A DNA stretch of 64,000 nucleotides from Schistosoma mansoni (lineage: Eukaryota; Platyhelminthes; Trematoda; Strigeidida; Schistosomatidae). Under the pieces are notes generated by a model. It worked only from the letters and a program-made list of their open reading frames with translations, made no database searches and was not told the origin of the DNA. Every line of letters starts with the position of its first letter. Positions within the stretch are counted from its first letter, which is position 1. A program made the translations under genes and the position numbers. The DNA is taken from the NCBI RefSeq assembly GCF_000237925.1, contig NC_031500.1:6135254-6199253 (forward strand), in the 5' to 3' direction. Below are positions 11,691-25,702 of the stretch, piece by piece.

Positions 11691-14520
11691 CTATATTTTC
11701 ATAGTTGAAAGCATGAAATCTCCACAAAACCCCTATTGATAACTTTATATTTAGCTAAATTTCTTCATACAATTCCTTAAGATTTGTTTTAATACATACA
11801 GAATGCATAAATTTCACTTGATTTAGATAATTCGTTTTCAAAATGTAGAACTAGAAAGCCTGTATGTAAACTATGTTCCCTCAGTAATAATTTAAATATT
11901 TGTAAACTGTAACCCAGTGATATGAAACTAATGAAGGGAAACGGATTTATTGTATTCTATAAGTAAACTACTCACCCTTCAGTGTAGAAAATTACCCTTT
12001 CTCAGAGGTAGATACAATGCATAAAAAACCAAATCTCGTAATTTAATTAAACACAGTGAAGACCTATGCAAGTAGCTGCAGCTGTTACCATATGTTTATA
12101 TGATTTATGTCCACCAATTACATGACCGACCACTGTATTTGAGAAATCTACCACATAGTGTTCAGAATTTACCTAGATGTCTTAGTCATAAATTCTTGTG
12201 AAGACTAGTCATCTAGTCTCTGTGATAGAAACGGCAGTAAAAATGTAATAAATGTCTGCTGATCCTAGTTGAAACGTCTTACGTAGACGCAATGATGGAG
12301 ACAAATAGGGGAAGATAAGAGGAAAATAAAGTCAATTGACAAGCAGAGACCCAGTATAGATAGACAAACTAGAAATGAACCACCTACCCTAAATAAGCAA
12401 TGTGCCCCCTTAGGTTAGGGACTGATTCCCAGTCATACTAATTTCCCGATATAAGCACCGATGATCTCAAAGACACCAATCAAACAGGTCAAACAAATAG
12501 CTAGAAATTCTATAAGTTGATACTGTTTTGGTCTGACTGGTTTTTTTTGCCCATCCCTACAACAGTAAGTACAGTACATCGAGAATATGAACAGTACAGG
12601 TTTGAACTAACTTGACCTGAACCTCAAATAATGTGTTTACGATTTGTTTAACACATCCATATAACCAGAAGGTCGGTTTTGTTTACTATGAGATTGATCC
12701 ATTTAATGCAGCATTCGATCCTGTAAACTCAAAAATATACCCGCAGACAGTCTTTCACAGATCAGCCGTGATTTGTTTCTTGTTAATCAGTAATTGAGGA
12801 AAAATACCGTAGCACAAGAGCAAAATCCCATCAGTTTGTATCTGAGACATAAGAGGATGTAAACAAACCTGGGTGGACCAGATGGAAATATCATCGATGA
12901 AATACATTAACAGTGTAAGTCTTGAATCCTGATATAACAGTGGACCCACAACGCACATCTGGATTAGCAAACTTATAACGAAGAACAATATTTGTCAAAC
13001 CAGTCTGAAATGTTAGCATTACTGATGCTATCGTGTATTGCGACTTATAATGAAAAACAAAACACCAAATTTGTATTTTCGCATAGATTAAATCTATGAG
13101 AACCATTGCAGTATGTGACAAGAAACAACTAACATACATCATCCTGTATATGTTGGCCTAACTATCGTCTCAAAAGCTTCTATATCTAACCTATGACAGT
13201 CGTCGAACATCAGGCGCATTAGACTGGTGTTCGCTAGTTTATCATTACTCCGTAGGCAAAGTTCAAAAGACTGTCCTAACTTACTAGACATGATTAACAA
13301 TAGAATGCCTCATCGATCTTGGTGCAGTTATTTAACTTTCCATGAACAATATTTACTTTTCGAAAGAGCATAAGCTCTGTTGATTGGTTTTGGTGAAGCA
13401 GCAACCATCAATAACTACAATTTCGTCCCATTCACTTGCAGATTATTTTAACTTCCCTTGTTTTTCTATATGCCAAGTTCATTGAAACATTTTTGATGGA
13501 TTATTGCATTGATGTCCTTATCCTTACACGTGAATGACTCAAGCAGAAAGACGTCGCAACAATAAGCCACGAATCGACGTGCCGGCTCTGAATTTTTTAT
13601 TCAGGCACAAAACTGCAAAAATCAAGTAACAAATCTAGTTATAAAAGACAGTGAGAATAAACGAAAATCCACCAAATATTAGTAAGTTGCAAACTACTGG
13701 CATTTAATCTCACTAGACACAATTCAATTCCCGTAAATGGGTACAATATGTTGTCCGAACGAACATTATCCCTTCAGTTGTTAGTTTACGCCATCAAAAT
13801 GAATTTATCAGTTACTCGCAATCAGCAACAAACTGCCAGTAACTTAAAAAGCCAAATGTAGATTAGTGATGACAGAAGAGCTTAATCATACATTTTTAAT
13901 CTCGGGCCTCCAAAGGAAAGACGGATATAACTAAGGTCCGACGACCACAAAATAAAAAGTTAAAAATTATATCCGATAAAACACCTACAAAGGACCAGGA
14001 TGATAAAACTCGATACCCGAGTCATCAATAACTTATTCATTTTAAAAACACCAGGTAGGCCATTTACAAACAAGTATTACAGTCACTACTTATAAATACT
14101 TGTATTTTAATAGAAATAAATCACAGTGAAGATGTATGAGAACATAATAATACCTAACACATACGAGAATTGATAAAATATTTGTAGCTAGACAACACCA
14201 AGGTCATAATTAGTCGGTTAAATGCAATGTAGAACCTGGCACGTGTTTACTTAGGTTCCAACTGTCATGCCCGATTGGCACAGTGAAATGAGGTTGTTGA
14301 AGCAAGCCCCCGAGTAGTAAGGGTAGTGATATTATTGGTATTAGAAAAGATTAGACACAGAATGTAAGGTTCGAAAAGAAATTCAGATTGGTGAAATTTC
14401 CACATGGCATTTAGGAAGAAACAGTGAGGGCTACAACAATGAACACTGCTTTTCCAAACAATCAGAAGTATTTGAGATGACAACAAATTTAAAAACACGG
14501 ATCATATTTAAGAAATCTTA
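11691..14520. other. Non-coding stretch upstream in coordinate of PCNA
   Basis: About 11691-11735 resembles the shared 3' tail of the hammerhead SINEs (TTCATAGTTGAA and CTCCACAAAACCCC). Minus-strand frames at 12755-13142 have hydrophobic runs but no family I recognise and no clear exon structure. Nothing else is supported. Confidence 0.4.
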
Positions 14521-14522
14521 CA

Positions 14523-14528
14523 TTTATT
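14523..14528 (-). promoter_or_regulatory. Polyadenylation signal AATAAA of PCNA
   Basis: AATAAA on the minus strand lies about 50 bases past the PCNA stop codon. This is the right distance for the 3' end signal. The hexamer is seen; its use is inferred. Confidence 0.5.
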
Positions 14529-14578
14529 GTGATGTACAATAAGTAGGAAAATAGTCTGGTGAGTGTAGTTTATTTATC

Positions 14579-17323
<2,745 letters not shown>

Positions 17324-17644
17324 TGAAGATACCACCAGTATTGTGGTTTGACAACTATTAACCAGTAACACCTATAATCGAATCGTGCCCACCCAGTTAA
17401 AATCAGAAGTCAGAAGCGAAGAGGTTGGAAAGATATATTTGATGCGTTATCAATATATGGAGAAGCAGTTGATCTAATCTGGCCAGCGAACATAGATGTT
17501 TCCCACTCTGTGCTGTAACGTGATCTGGTATGGATGCATGACCGAACGCCTTCAGCTAAACAAGTCCACTGAAACTATTGTGGTCAGCATCTAATGTCGA
17601 ACACTTAATGAGCTACTGATTTTGGGGAATTATTTACAGCTACA
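17324..17644 (-). repeat. 3' LTR of the CsRn1-type element
   Basis: 321 bp, begins TGAAGATACC and ends TTACAGCTACA in plus orientation. Identical to the partner LTR. Confidence 0.95.
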
Positions 17645-18224
17645 GATCACTCCCCCCTAGTGAGGTAGTGATGACCATAAGACGCGGCCAGCCAGAAGTT
17701 CAACGAGTTTGTCGTTGGTAAACACTCTTCTGATAGCTTGCTATGCTTAGCAGCGTCTGGTTGTCTTTCCTGGCTGTAAAGAGCCAGGAAATACAATATA
17801 GTAACCGTAAAGTGAAGTACAATCAAGATTTCGGTTCTTTATGAAATTCATCGTTCTTTTCCAGCCGTCTTGGAAAAGAAAAAAAAAGAACGTGTGAGTG
17901 CATGTCGAAATACACTCGTACTTGTGTAAGGACACAAGGTGAGCGGAAAAAAAGTGCACAAACTAATATGAGTGCGACAGCGTAAAAGCGATTGAAAAAA
18001 ATTTATATTAAAAAAATGATACGCTTAATAGCAAAAAAAATTTTATTATTTTGAACTTAAAATATATAAATAAGCATATTAAAATTTTCTTATAATAAAT
18101 AATGCAAAAGGAATTCGAGATAACATTTGTGTCCTACATGCAATAGTCGTTTAAATATTCTGGAAATCTTACTCTTCTTCCAGAACGCGTTGTCTTAAGT
18201 TTATTTTCCGACATTGACGAAGTA

Positions 18225-20870
18225 TCAAGGTGTGTCGGCTATCGTGTGGGATACTACAAGTGTAGAAGACGTGTCGTTCGATTGTACTGAAGGAAAATCG
18301 ACGTAGCTAGGGTTTCCTTCTAAGTACGCTGCCTTGAGTAGATCGATACTGATGCTATCGTTCGTACCGTTCTTATCGACCACATAGTACTTAGGTTCAC
18401 GTTGAAGAACTTTGAAGGGTCCTTCGTATGCTGATTCGAGGGGTCGTCGATGTGAGTCTCGACGAACGAAGACGTGTGTACTATGTCGTAATTCAGGTTG
18501 AACGAAAACATCAGTTGATTGGGGTCGAGTGTGAGCAGGTTTAACTGAACGCATTGCGTTTGTAAGCCTGCTCGTGTGAGAGTTTAGGTCCATGTTCAAT
18601 GAAGAAGACGAAGGATCCACGAATTCTCCTGGAAGTCGGAGTGTCGTTCCATAGACGAGTTGAGATGCAGTGTATTCAATGTCAGCTTTCACTGCATTGC
18701 GGATACCTAGCAAGACGAGTGGAAGAACGTCCGTCCACTGTGAAACGTTTGTAGCTAATAGTGGAGCTTCTAGTTGTCAGTGAAAACGTTCTACCAAACC
18801 GTTTGCTTGTGAGTGGTAGGTGGTCGTTCGGAAGCGCATGATCCCTAATAGTGTGATCAGACAACGGAAAAGCCAGATTCGAACTGGCGTCCGCGGTCTG
18901 TAGTGATGGTTGAAGGGCAGCCGAAATTTGCTACTTATCGTTCGACGAAAGCACGAGCCACTGTTTCAGCAGTAATGTCCTTAATCGGTACTGCTTCTGG
19001 CCATCGAGTGAAACGGTCTACGCATGTTAAGAGATATGAGTATCCGTTTGAATCGGGTAAGGGTCCTACCAAATCTAGATGAACGTGGTCGAAACGAGCG
19101 TCAGAGGTTTTGAGAGAGCTTAAGGGACATTTGCTGTGTCTTATGACCTTAGATTTCTGGCAGCTTACACAGGAGCGTGCCCACTCTCCCACGTCTTTAT
19201 TCATGCCAGGCCAGCGAAACCGTTCGGCTATAGGTTTGACTGTTGCACGAGCACCTGGGTGAAAAAGATTGTGCAACGTATTGAAGACGTTGCGTCGATA
19301 ATGTTTTGGTACTATTGGACGATCCCTACCTGTAGATGTGTCGCAAAGTAAGGTTTCCTTACCTGTTCCCATCTGCTTAATACTTAGTTTAAGAGTTGTC
19401 GAGGATAACTCATGCTGAAGATCAATGTCTTCTTTGTGAAGCTGAGCGAGTTTAAAAAGGCCGATTCCTTGGAAACTGTTCAAAGAACTTATATGGCACA
19501 AAGCGTCTGCAACTACATTGTTTGCTCCAGAAATGTGTTGTATATCTGAAGTAAACTGCGAAATGTGGTCGAGTTGTCGAGACTCTCGCGGTGAGTACTT
19601 GTATGAGGATGAAACTAAAGAGAAGGTAAGAGGTTTATGATCGGTAAAAAGCGTGAATTCTCTTCCTTCGATGGAATGTTGAAAATGCCGTACAGCACAA
19701 TACATAGCTAGGAGTTCCCTACCGAACGTGCTGTACCTAGATTCCGCGTCTAGCAACCGTCTCGAGAAAAATCCTAAAGGTTGCCACGAGTTGTTAACCC
19801 ATTGTTGTAAGGCTCCTCCGATCGCTGAATCGGATGCGTCTACGGCGATACTAATGGGCACTTGAGTGTCTTGATGAGCAAGCAGGGTTGCCTTAGCAAT
19901 ATGTTCCTTAACTGTGGAGAATGCATCTTGCGCGTAGTCATCTAGACTAATTGATTTTGCATTTCCACGAAGTTGGTCGGTTAACGGTTTCATAAGTGAT
20001 GCGCAATTTGGTATGAACCGTCTATAGAAACTTACGAGACCGTTGAAAGTACTCAACTGCTTGATCGTGGTCGGTTCTGGGTAATCCAGAGTGGCCGCCA
20101 CTTTGCTTCTAGGGGGTCGGATGCCTTGAGCATCAATAGTGTGTCCTAAGAAGTCTAAGGATTTGGTTCCTATTTGGCACTTCTGAATGTTTACAGTAAT
20201 GCCATGCCTTTGGAGTCGATCGAAAACAATGTCCAGATGTTGGAGATGTGATTCTCTGTCCGGACTCGCTATGAGACAGTCATCAACATACGCATATACG
20301 AAGTTGAGACCTTGAAATACGTCATCCATTAACCTTTGGAAGGTTTGAGCAGCATTTCTTAGACCGAAGGGCGTTCGTAAAAATTTGTGAAGGCCGAAAG
20401 GGGTTATGATGGCGGTTTTCGGAATGTCGTCAGTAGCCATAGGTACTTGGTTATAAGCTTTAACCGAGTCGATTTTCGAAAAGACAGTTGTACCTTTCAA
20501 GGTAGCTGTCAAATCGTGAATGTGAGGCAGCGGGTAACGATCGGGAATGGTTTTAGCATTCGGACGCCGATAATCACCAGTTGGACGCAAATCATTGCTC
20601 TTCTTTTTAGGGACCATGTGCAAGGGGGTTGATCATGGGCTATTTGATGGTCGAATTATTCCTAAGTCTATCCTGTGATCGAATTCGTTTTTACCTGACC
20701 TTTCCCTTTGCCGCATGTAAGCTTAAAACAGACTCGCAAAAACTGTCATTAGAATTTGCGGGAAGAACGCTAACTTCTGCGCCAGTGTCGACGAGGTAGC
20801 GGACTTTTGTAGTCACATCCGTGACGTATGAGAGGCGGCGATGTTCGCCGGCTGCGGTTGCCGTTAACGC
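18225..20870 (-). pseudogene. Ty3/Gypsy pol, disrupted
   Basis: The protease active site DTGAEVSVLP reads at about 20790. A stop follows, then a TGA shortly before the long open frame that starts at 20623. That frame (18935-20623) holds reverse transcriptase (FSKIDSVKAYNQVP, catalytic YVDD), RNase H (VDASDSAIGGAL, GRELLA, FTDHKPL), the integrase zinc finger (HNLFH, then CVSCQ) and the first catalytic D (HLDLVGPLP). It ends at a TAA within the integrase core. The integrase then continues through TTDRGRQFES, shifts by one base near 18875 and meets a TGA near 18785. It resumes as the C-terminal part (18713-18225). The protease-to-RT spacer is shorter than expected. No integrase could be made from this copy. 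Confidence 0.93.
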
Positions 20871-21602
20871 GTGCCGGCTGGGAAGTTTCCCGAGTTTTTA
20901 TCCATCAACTTGGAGTTCGGGTAATTGCAGGGCTTCCTGCAATTTCTAGAAGACTTACCATACTGGTTATGATACCAGCACCAGTCGGGGTTATCTGTCT
21001 CTCGTGATCTACAGACAGATCGTCTACGTGAAACACTTCTACGCGGGGTTCTTGACCGTCTACGGTCACTACGTAATCGAAGATATCGGGTGAGTGTATG
21101 ACATAATTCAGTGATGTGATTCTGGGTCGTTTGAGGTTTTTCTTTGACTGAAAAGACCCCGGCGTTAGTAGATTTAGTAATTTCTAAAATGCGGTCTAAA
21201 GATGCAGCCAGTTCGTCTACGGCGTTGTTTTGAAACGAGACCAGAACTGCTTGCACATGTTGAGGGAGTTCAGACAAGAACAGATGTCTGAATATTCCAT
21301 CATTGAAAGTTTGTTGGCCAATAACTTCTCTCATCCATAGCAACATGTCTGTCGCAGAACCATGTTGCAGGTCGATATTATTAAAGAGTTGATCCAACCT
21401 TTGTCGATCGGTTAGATCTCCGCGTTTTGGTATCGATCGTTTTAAACTTTCGTGTGCGTGAGTCCATAATGCCATGCTCGCAAAAGTCAGTTTCTGCGTA
21501 GCAGAACCAGGCTTCGATATTGTCCGGCCAAAAAGGCGTTAACTGAATTGAGGGTGGGGGGATAGTCTTTAACTTAAATAATTTCGGTGTCTGTTCCGTC
21601 AT
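20864..21602 (-). pseudogene. Ty3/Gypsy gag, internally deleted
   Basis: The N-terminal piece (21602 downwards, FWPDNIEAWFCYAE) and the main piece (21475-20864, HGSATDMLLWMREVIG, then ELPQHVQAVL) lie in different frames. Relatives have roughly 40 residues between them that are missing here, so a deletion with frameshift is likely. The C-terminal part has an arginine-serine tract and the CWYHNQYGKSSRNCRKPC zinc motif, which supports the CsRn1 assignment. Confidence 0.85.
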
Positions 21603-21773
21603 AGCATTATGATAAACGAAAAATATATAATTAAAATATATCCGAAAACTCGAAAAAAGTTATATCACAATATATCAAAGTCAAATAAAGAAAAACAATG
21701 ATTAATAAAGTTCCAAAAAGGGACAGACTCGCAGTTTATCATTTGGCGTACCAGATCCCGTCGGTCTCACCAC

Positions 21774-22094
21774 TGAAGATACCACCAGTATTGTGGTTTG
21801 ACAACTATTAACCAGTAACACCTATAATCGAATCGTGCCCACCCAGTTAAAATCAGAAGTCAGAAGCGAAGAGGTTGGAAAGATATATTTGATGCGTTAT
21901 CAATATATGGAGAAGCAGTTGATCTAATCTGGCCAGCGAACATAGATGTTTCCCACTCTGTGCTGTAACGTGATCTGGTATGGATGCATGACCGAACGCC
22001 TTCAGCTAAACAAGTCCACTGAAACTATTGTGGTCAGCATCTAATGTCGAACACTTAATGAGCTACTGATTTTGGGGAATTATTTACAGCTACA
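21774..22094 (-). repeat. 5' LTR of the CsRn1-type element
   Basis: 321 bp, identical to the partner at 17324. The primer-binding site directly adjoins its left edge, so this is the transcription-start LTR for the minus strand. Confidence 0.95.
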
Positions 22095-25000
22095 GCCTTA
22101 TACCCATTCGTTCGAGCTTATTGATAAGACCAGATTACTACTAATTAGACATTTGTTAAGATCTGTAACTGCACTGAACCAACAAGAAGAGAGCATAAAA
22201 GGAACAATCAGTTTACACAAACTCGACAAGAAGGTATTGGACATTGTATACCAGGGTCAGGATACCAGGGTCACTTAAGTTTGTGGGTTTTCGAATAGTT
22301 TGGATGTAATAAATTTAGGATTTTTCCTATCATATTCTTACCCTTTCCTTGACCGTTGTGAGCTACTTACGCCTTCAGCCTGTTTGAATCACTGAACTTA
22401 ACAAATTGGTTCGAACTGTAGGGCTGGAGATGTTTCTGATTTTTGAACTAGCACACATAAATAATAAACTGCTAATCGTTTCATATCCGCTTCTGACTAT
22501 GAATTGATTTACTTTTTGTCTGATTACATCAGAAACCTGACAAAATAAAGCGTTCTCTTCATTTCTCACTTTTCCTGCTTGAGCAATAACTGCACTTAGT
22601 ACATGCATCAGCTGTTTCTCTTCGTCAATTAAATCTCAGAATGTATACAGACTGAATCTAAATTTATTAACCATCAGATGTTATCCAATATGTTTTCATG
22701 TTCTTAGCCAATATTTAGTGTAGCTGAACTTTTGGAAGATGGAGTCAGAGTGTGTACAGCTAAAGCCAATAATTTTGAAAACGTGCATCATTTTGACATC
22801 TGATAATATTTTTCATCAGAATAATCCGATGTTTTCCATCTTTGTACTAAAAATAACATTCACTCAAGGTGAGAAACTTAGAATTTCAAAGTGTAGGAAC
22901 ACTTGTGTTACGGTCATACCCATCCTCAAAAAAGCTGCCAACTCAGTACTCGATCAAGTATAAAAGGTTGTAAAGGATAAAGTGAGATAATAATGGTGAA
23001 ATATTATAACAGAATGGCATGTAACTACTGAATATGTGGAAATATTTGGTTTCCTGAGCTTTTGGTACTAGGATAACACAAGGAGATCATTCAGGTGTAT
23101 AAATGTGGAAATCGAATTGGAAAACAGTTATTTGAATGAAAATTTAAGTATTTCGAAGGCTGGATTCACTAGTCGCTACAGAAAATCAAGCTTAACAGAA
23201 CTTTGGGCTTATAATTGACTCAACAGCGTATGCATGTTTTGGTAGAAAACCAATGACCCTAATTTGACCTATGATTTCATTCAACTTACTTGATCGATGA
23301 ATGTAACTAACACATCTATGACCAAAAAAAGAGAGAGAAAAGGCAAGGACAGTTAAAATAAACTTGGACGGTTGCTATTTGAAGATGTTAACTATATGGA
23401 TATAGAAATAAACTGGGGGGGGGTTAGTGTTGGTCAACAAAATTAATACTTGAAATGTTAACCAAGAATTTATAGTATAATTTTGATGCCATATCTGCGT
23501 CACGCCACCGAAGTCCTATAACTTCAAAAGTGTTGTTTAAACGTACAGATGAATGTCTACGGTATTTATTACAATAATTGTTGGTAATCCCAAAACCCGA
23601 TAATATCAAATTAAAAACTGGTACCCATGCAAGAAACTTTCTTTATTTTTATTAGTTATCAATGTGAAAATCCCTTTGATCGGCTACCATCAGCTCAAAT
23701 AAGTTCAAATAGATTCTATAAAAGTCTGTACACTCGCATAAATGATAAATGATATTCACTTATACTATCATCATTGTCCTGTCCTACGTTTGAAACATAT
23801 TTCTATTGCTTTGCTACGAAAAATGCACTTCCTTTTAGGGGTTAAGACGCTGAAACCAAATGCAATATTCACTCTACTCCACGTATTCTGGGAAAGTAGA
23901 ATGATCTACCATTGATCAATTTTAAAATAGTAACATCTCATGAACTATATTTATATGCAAGGTTTGTTATTTAAATTTCCATTCACAAATGTCAGATGAT
24001 AAAGTTCAAAAACCATACACGTTAAGTAATATCAGGTTTCAATGAACTCTATACTGTGAAAGTTTAAACTAAGGTAATCGCATTACGGTTTTCCGAACTT
24101 CATAATGCTGATTTATGGTTTGAAAGGCTGTTATCCCCTAGATAATGGACATAAGTCCATGTAGTTTTAAAAAAGTATCTATCAAAATTGCTTTTATTAT
24201 AATTAAACCTATAACTCTTCTCAAATGATCCATCATTAGCGTAGTGTTAGTTCTTCAATTTTCCTCATAAACCTAGAATATTTTTATGTCATGTAGATAA
24301 TTAAATAAGAATACTCCCCTGATCAACTTTTGTTTTACGGTTTTCTGAACCGACTACTTCACAGTGCCGAAACATTTAGTACTGAAAGCAACAGAAAAAT
24401 CAATCTACAGAATAACAGAAATAATATAATAACAAAAAACACAAACAACATTTTAAATTTTTATCGTTAAAATGGCAATAGTAACTTTCCGTCCTTGAGT
24501 TTATTGAATGTCTTTCTATAGGATTTAATCGATTAACTACATGGCCCTAAGTCCGTTTTGACCTGGCTAAATGGAGCATATTTCATGGAAGGTTGGTGGT
24601 TGGGGTTAGGGTATGTGGAAGCCAATTCATGACATAACAACTTTAGGTTAATCTTAAATCTACTCAAATGTTCAGGCCATTTTATTTACAAAAAATTTTA
24701 AATCTCATAGCATTTTCACAAAATGTTTGACACTTAGCCAACTGTTCAGTGATGATGATTTATGAATCTTCCCATTCATTACCTTGGACAGTCAAATTTT
24801 CATTGAATCTCACCTCACCAGTCTGGCTGAAATAATAAACAGAAAAATAAGTTCTCCCTTGGGAAACAATTTTTATTTCTGGGACCAACTGATTTTGTTG
24901 TTACTTTATCTCAAAAATGTATGGCATCTTGAAAACTTTAAAATAGTAATATAACACAAAATGCTTGTATGTTTTCGTCTATATCTTCATCAAACTTTAT

Positions 25001-25690
25001 TATCTAGCGATATTTATATGTGAGTATGAAGTCAATCAAAGAAAGCAATGAAATAGGTTTCACAACTATGCATGATCAATAAAAAAGTAAATAGTACAAA
25101 TTAATAGCAGGCCAAAATACATACTATTAGCGATAAAAGTAAACATAAATCCTTTATGAATGAACAGTCGGTAATATAACTAACTACGTTTATATAAAAT
25201 TTGGCCGACTGGGAATAGCAATTAGAAATTGATTATAAGTATATGTATTCTCAGTTGGCTGAATTTTATATGCATCCAATTAGTTAGGTTTCTGACAGTT
25301 TATTCAGAAAAATAGCTGATTCCATATAAAGCTAGTTCGTGAAAATGAATTATTAGCAATTTTATGTATTCTACTTTTTAGACATGGTCAAGAATAAAAA
25401 GATAACCTTATCATTCCATACATCTAGATAAGCATGTTTTTTTTGAGGATGTAGTGATGTTTGAAAAAACCTTTAGTAATGAGAGTCCTTTGAACTTTAT
25501 ATCTATCCCAACGTGGATGTAGTTTTTACCATAAAAACCAGTTATACAGCTATATTGTACAGCCTAACTTATAAATCTCATTGTTGTCAAGAAATATTTG
25601 TCTAGTATTTTGAAATAATTTAGTATTTATAGCTGCTTTTTCTGTATTTCTAGTATTTCATCATGAAATAACATGTAACATTCTTTTTAT
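22095..25690. other. Stretch between the LTR element and the FANK1-like gene
   Basis: Short frames at 22072-22278 (plus), 22375-22608 (minus) and 22739-22963 (plus) have no recognised domain. No mobile-element protein was seen. The promoter and any 5' UTR exon of the FANK1-like gene should be in the last part, but no element can be pointed to. Confidence 0.4.
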
Positions 25691-25702
25691 TAGGATACCG
25701 GA

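Larger units (their letters stand above)
17324..22094 (-). mobile_element. CsRn1-type Ty3/Gypsy LTR retrotransposon, complete ends, broken genes
   Basis: A 4771-bp element read right to left. LTRs at 17324-17644 and 21774-22094 are both 321 bp and identical by eye, bounded by TG and CA. Flanks are GGCTT and GCCTT, a near match to a 5-base target duplication. Inside the 5' (right) LTR edge, the minus strand reads TGGTGAGACCGACGGG, a tRNA primer site similar to the tRNA-Trp type used by CsRn1 relatives. Next to the other LTR is a purine run (AGGGGGGAGTGA). Gene order is gag, protease, reverse transcriptase, RNase H, integrase. The gag cysteine-histidine motif is of the CHCC type (C-x2-H-x9-C-x3-C), as in CsRn1/Boudicca. 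Coding regions carry stops, a frameshift and internal deletions. Confidence 0.95.

Noticed and set aside
12755-13142. Minus-strand hydrophobic open frames as a membrane protein gene
   Set aside because: No family match by eye, no consistent exon pattern, and frames overlap each other.
18860-18900. tRNA-like sequence with a B box on the minus strand
   Set aside because: It encodes the integrase segment TTDRGRQFES, so the resemblance is chance.
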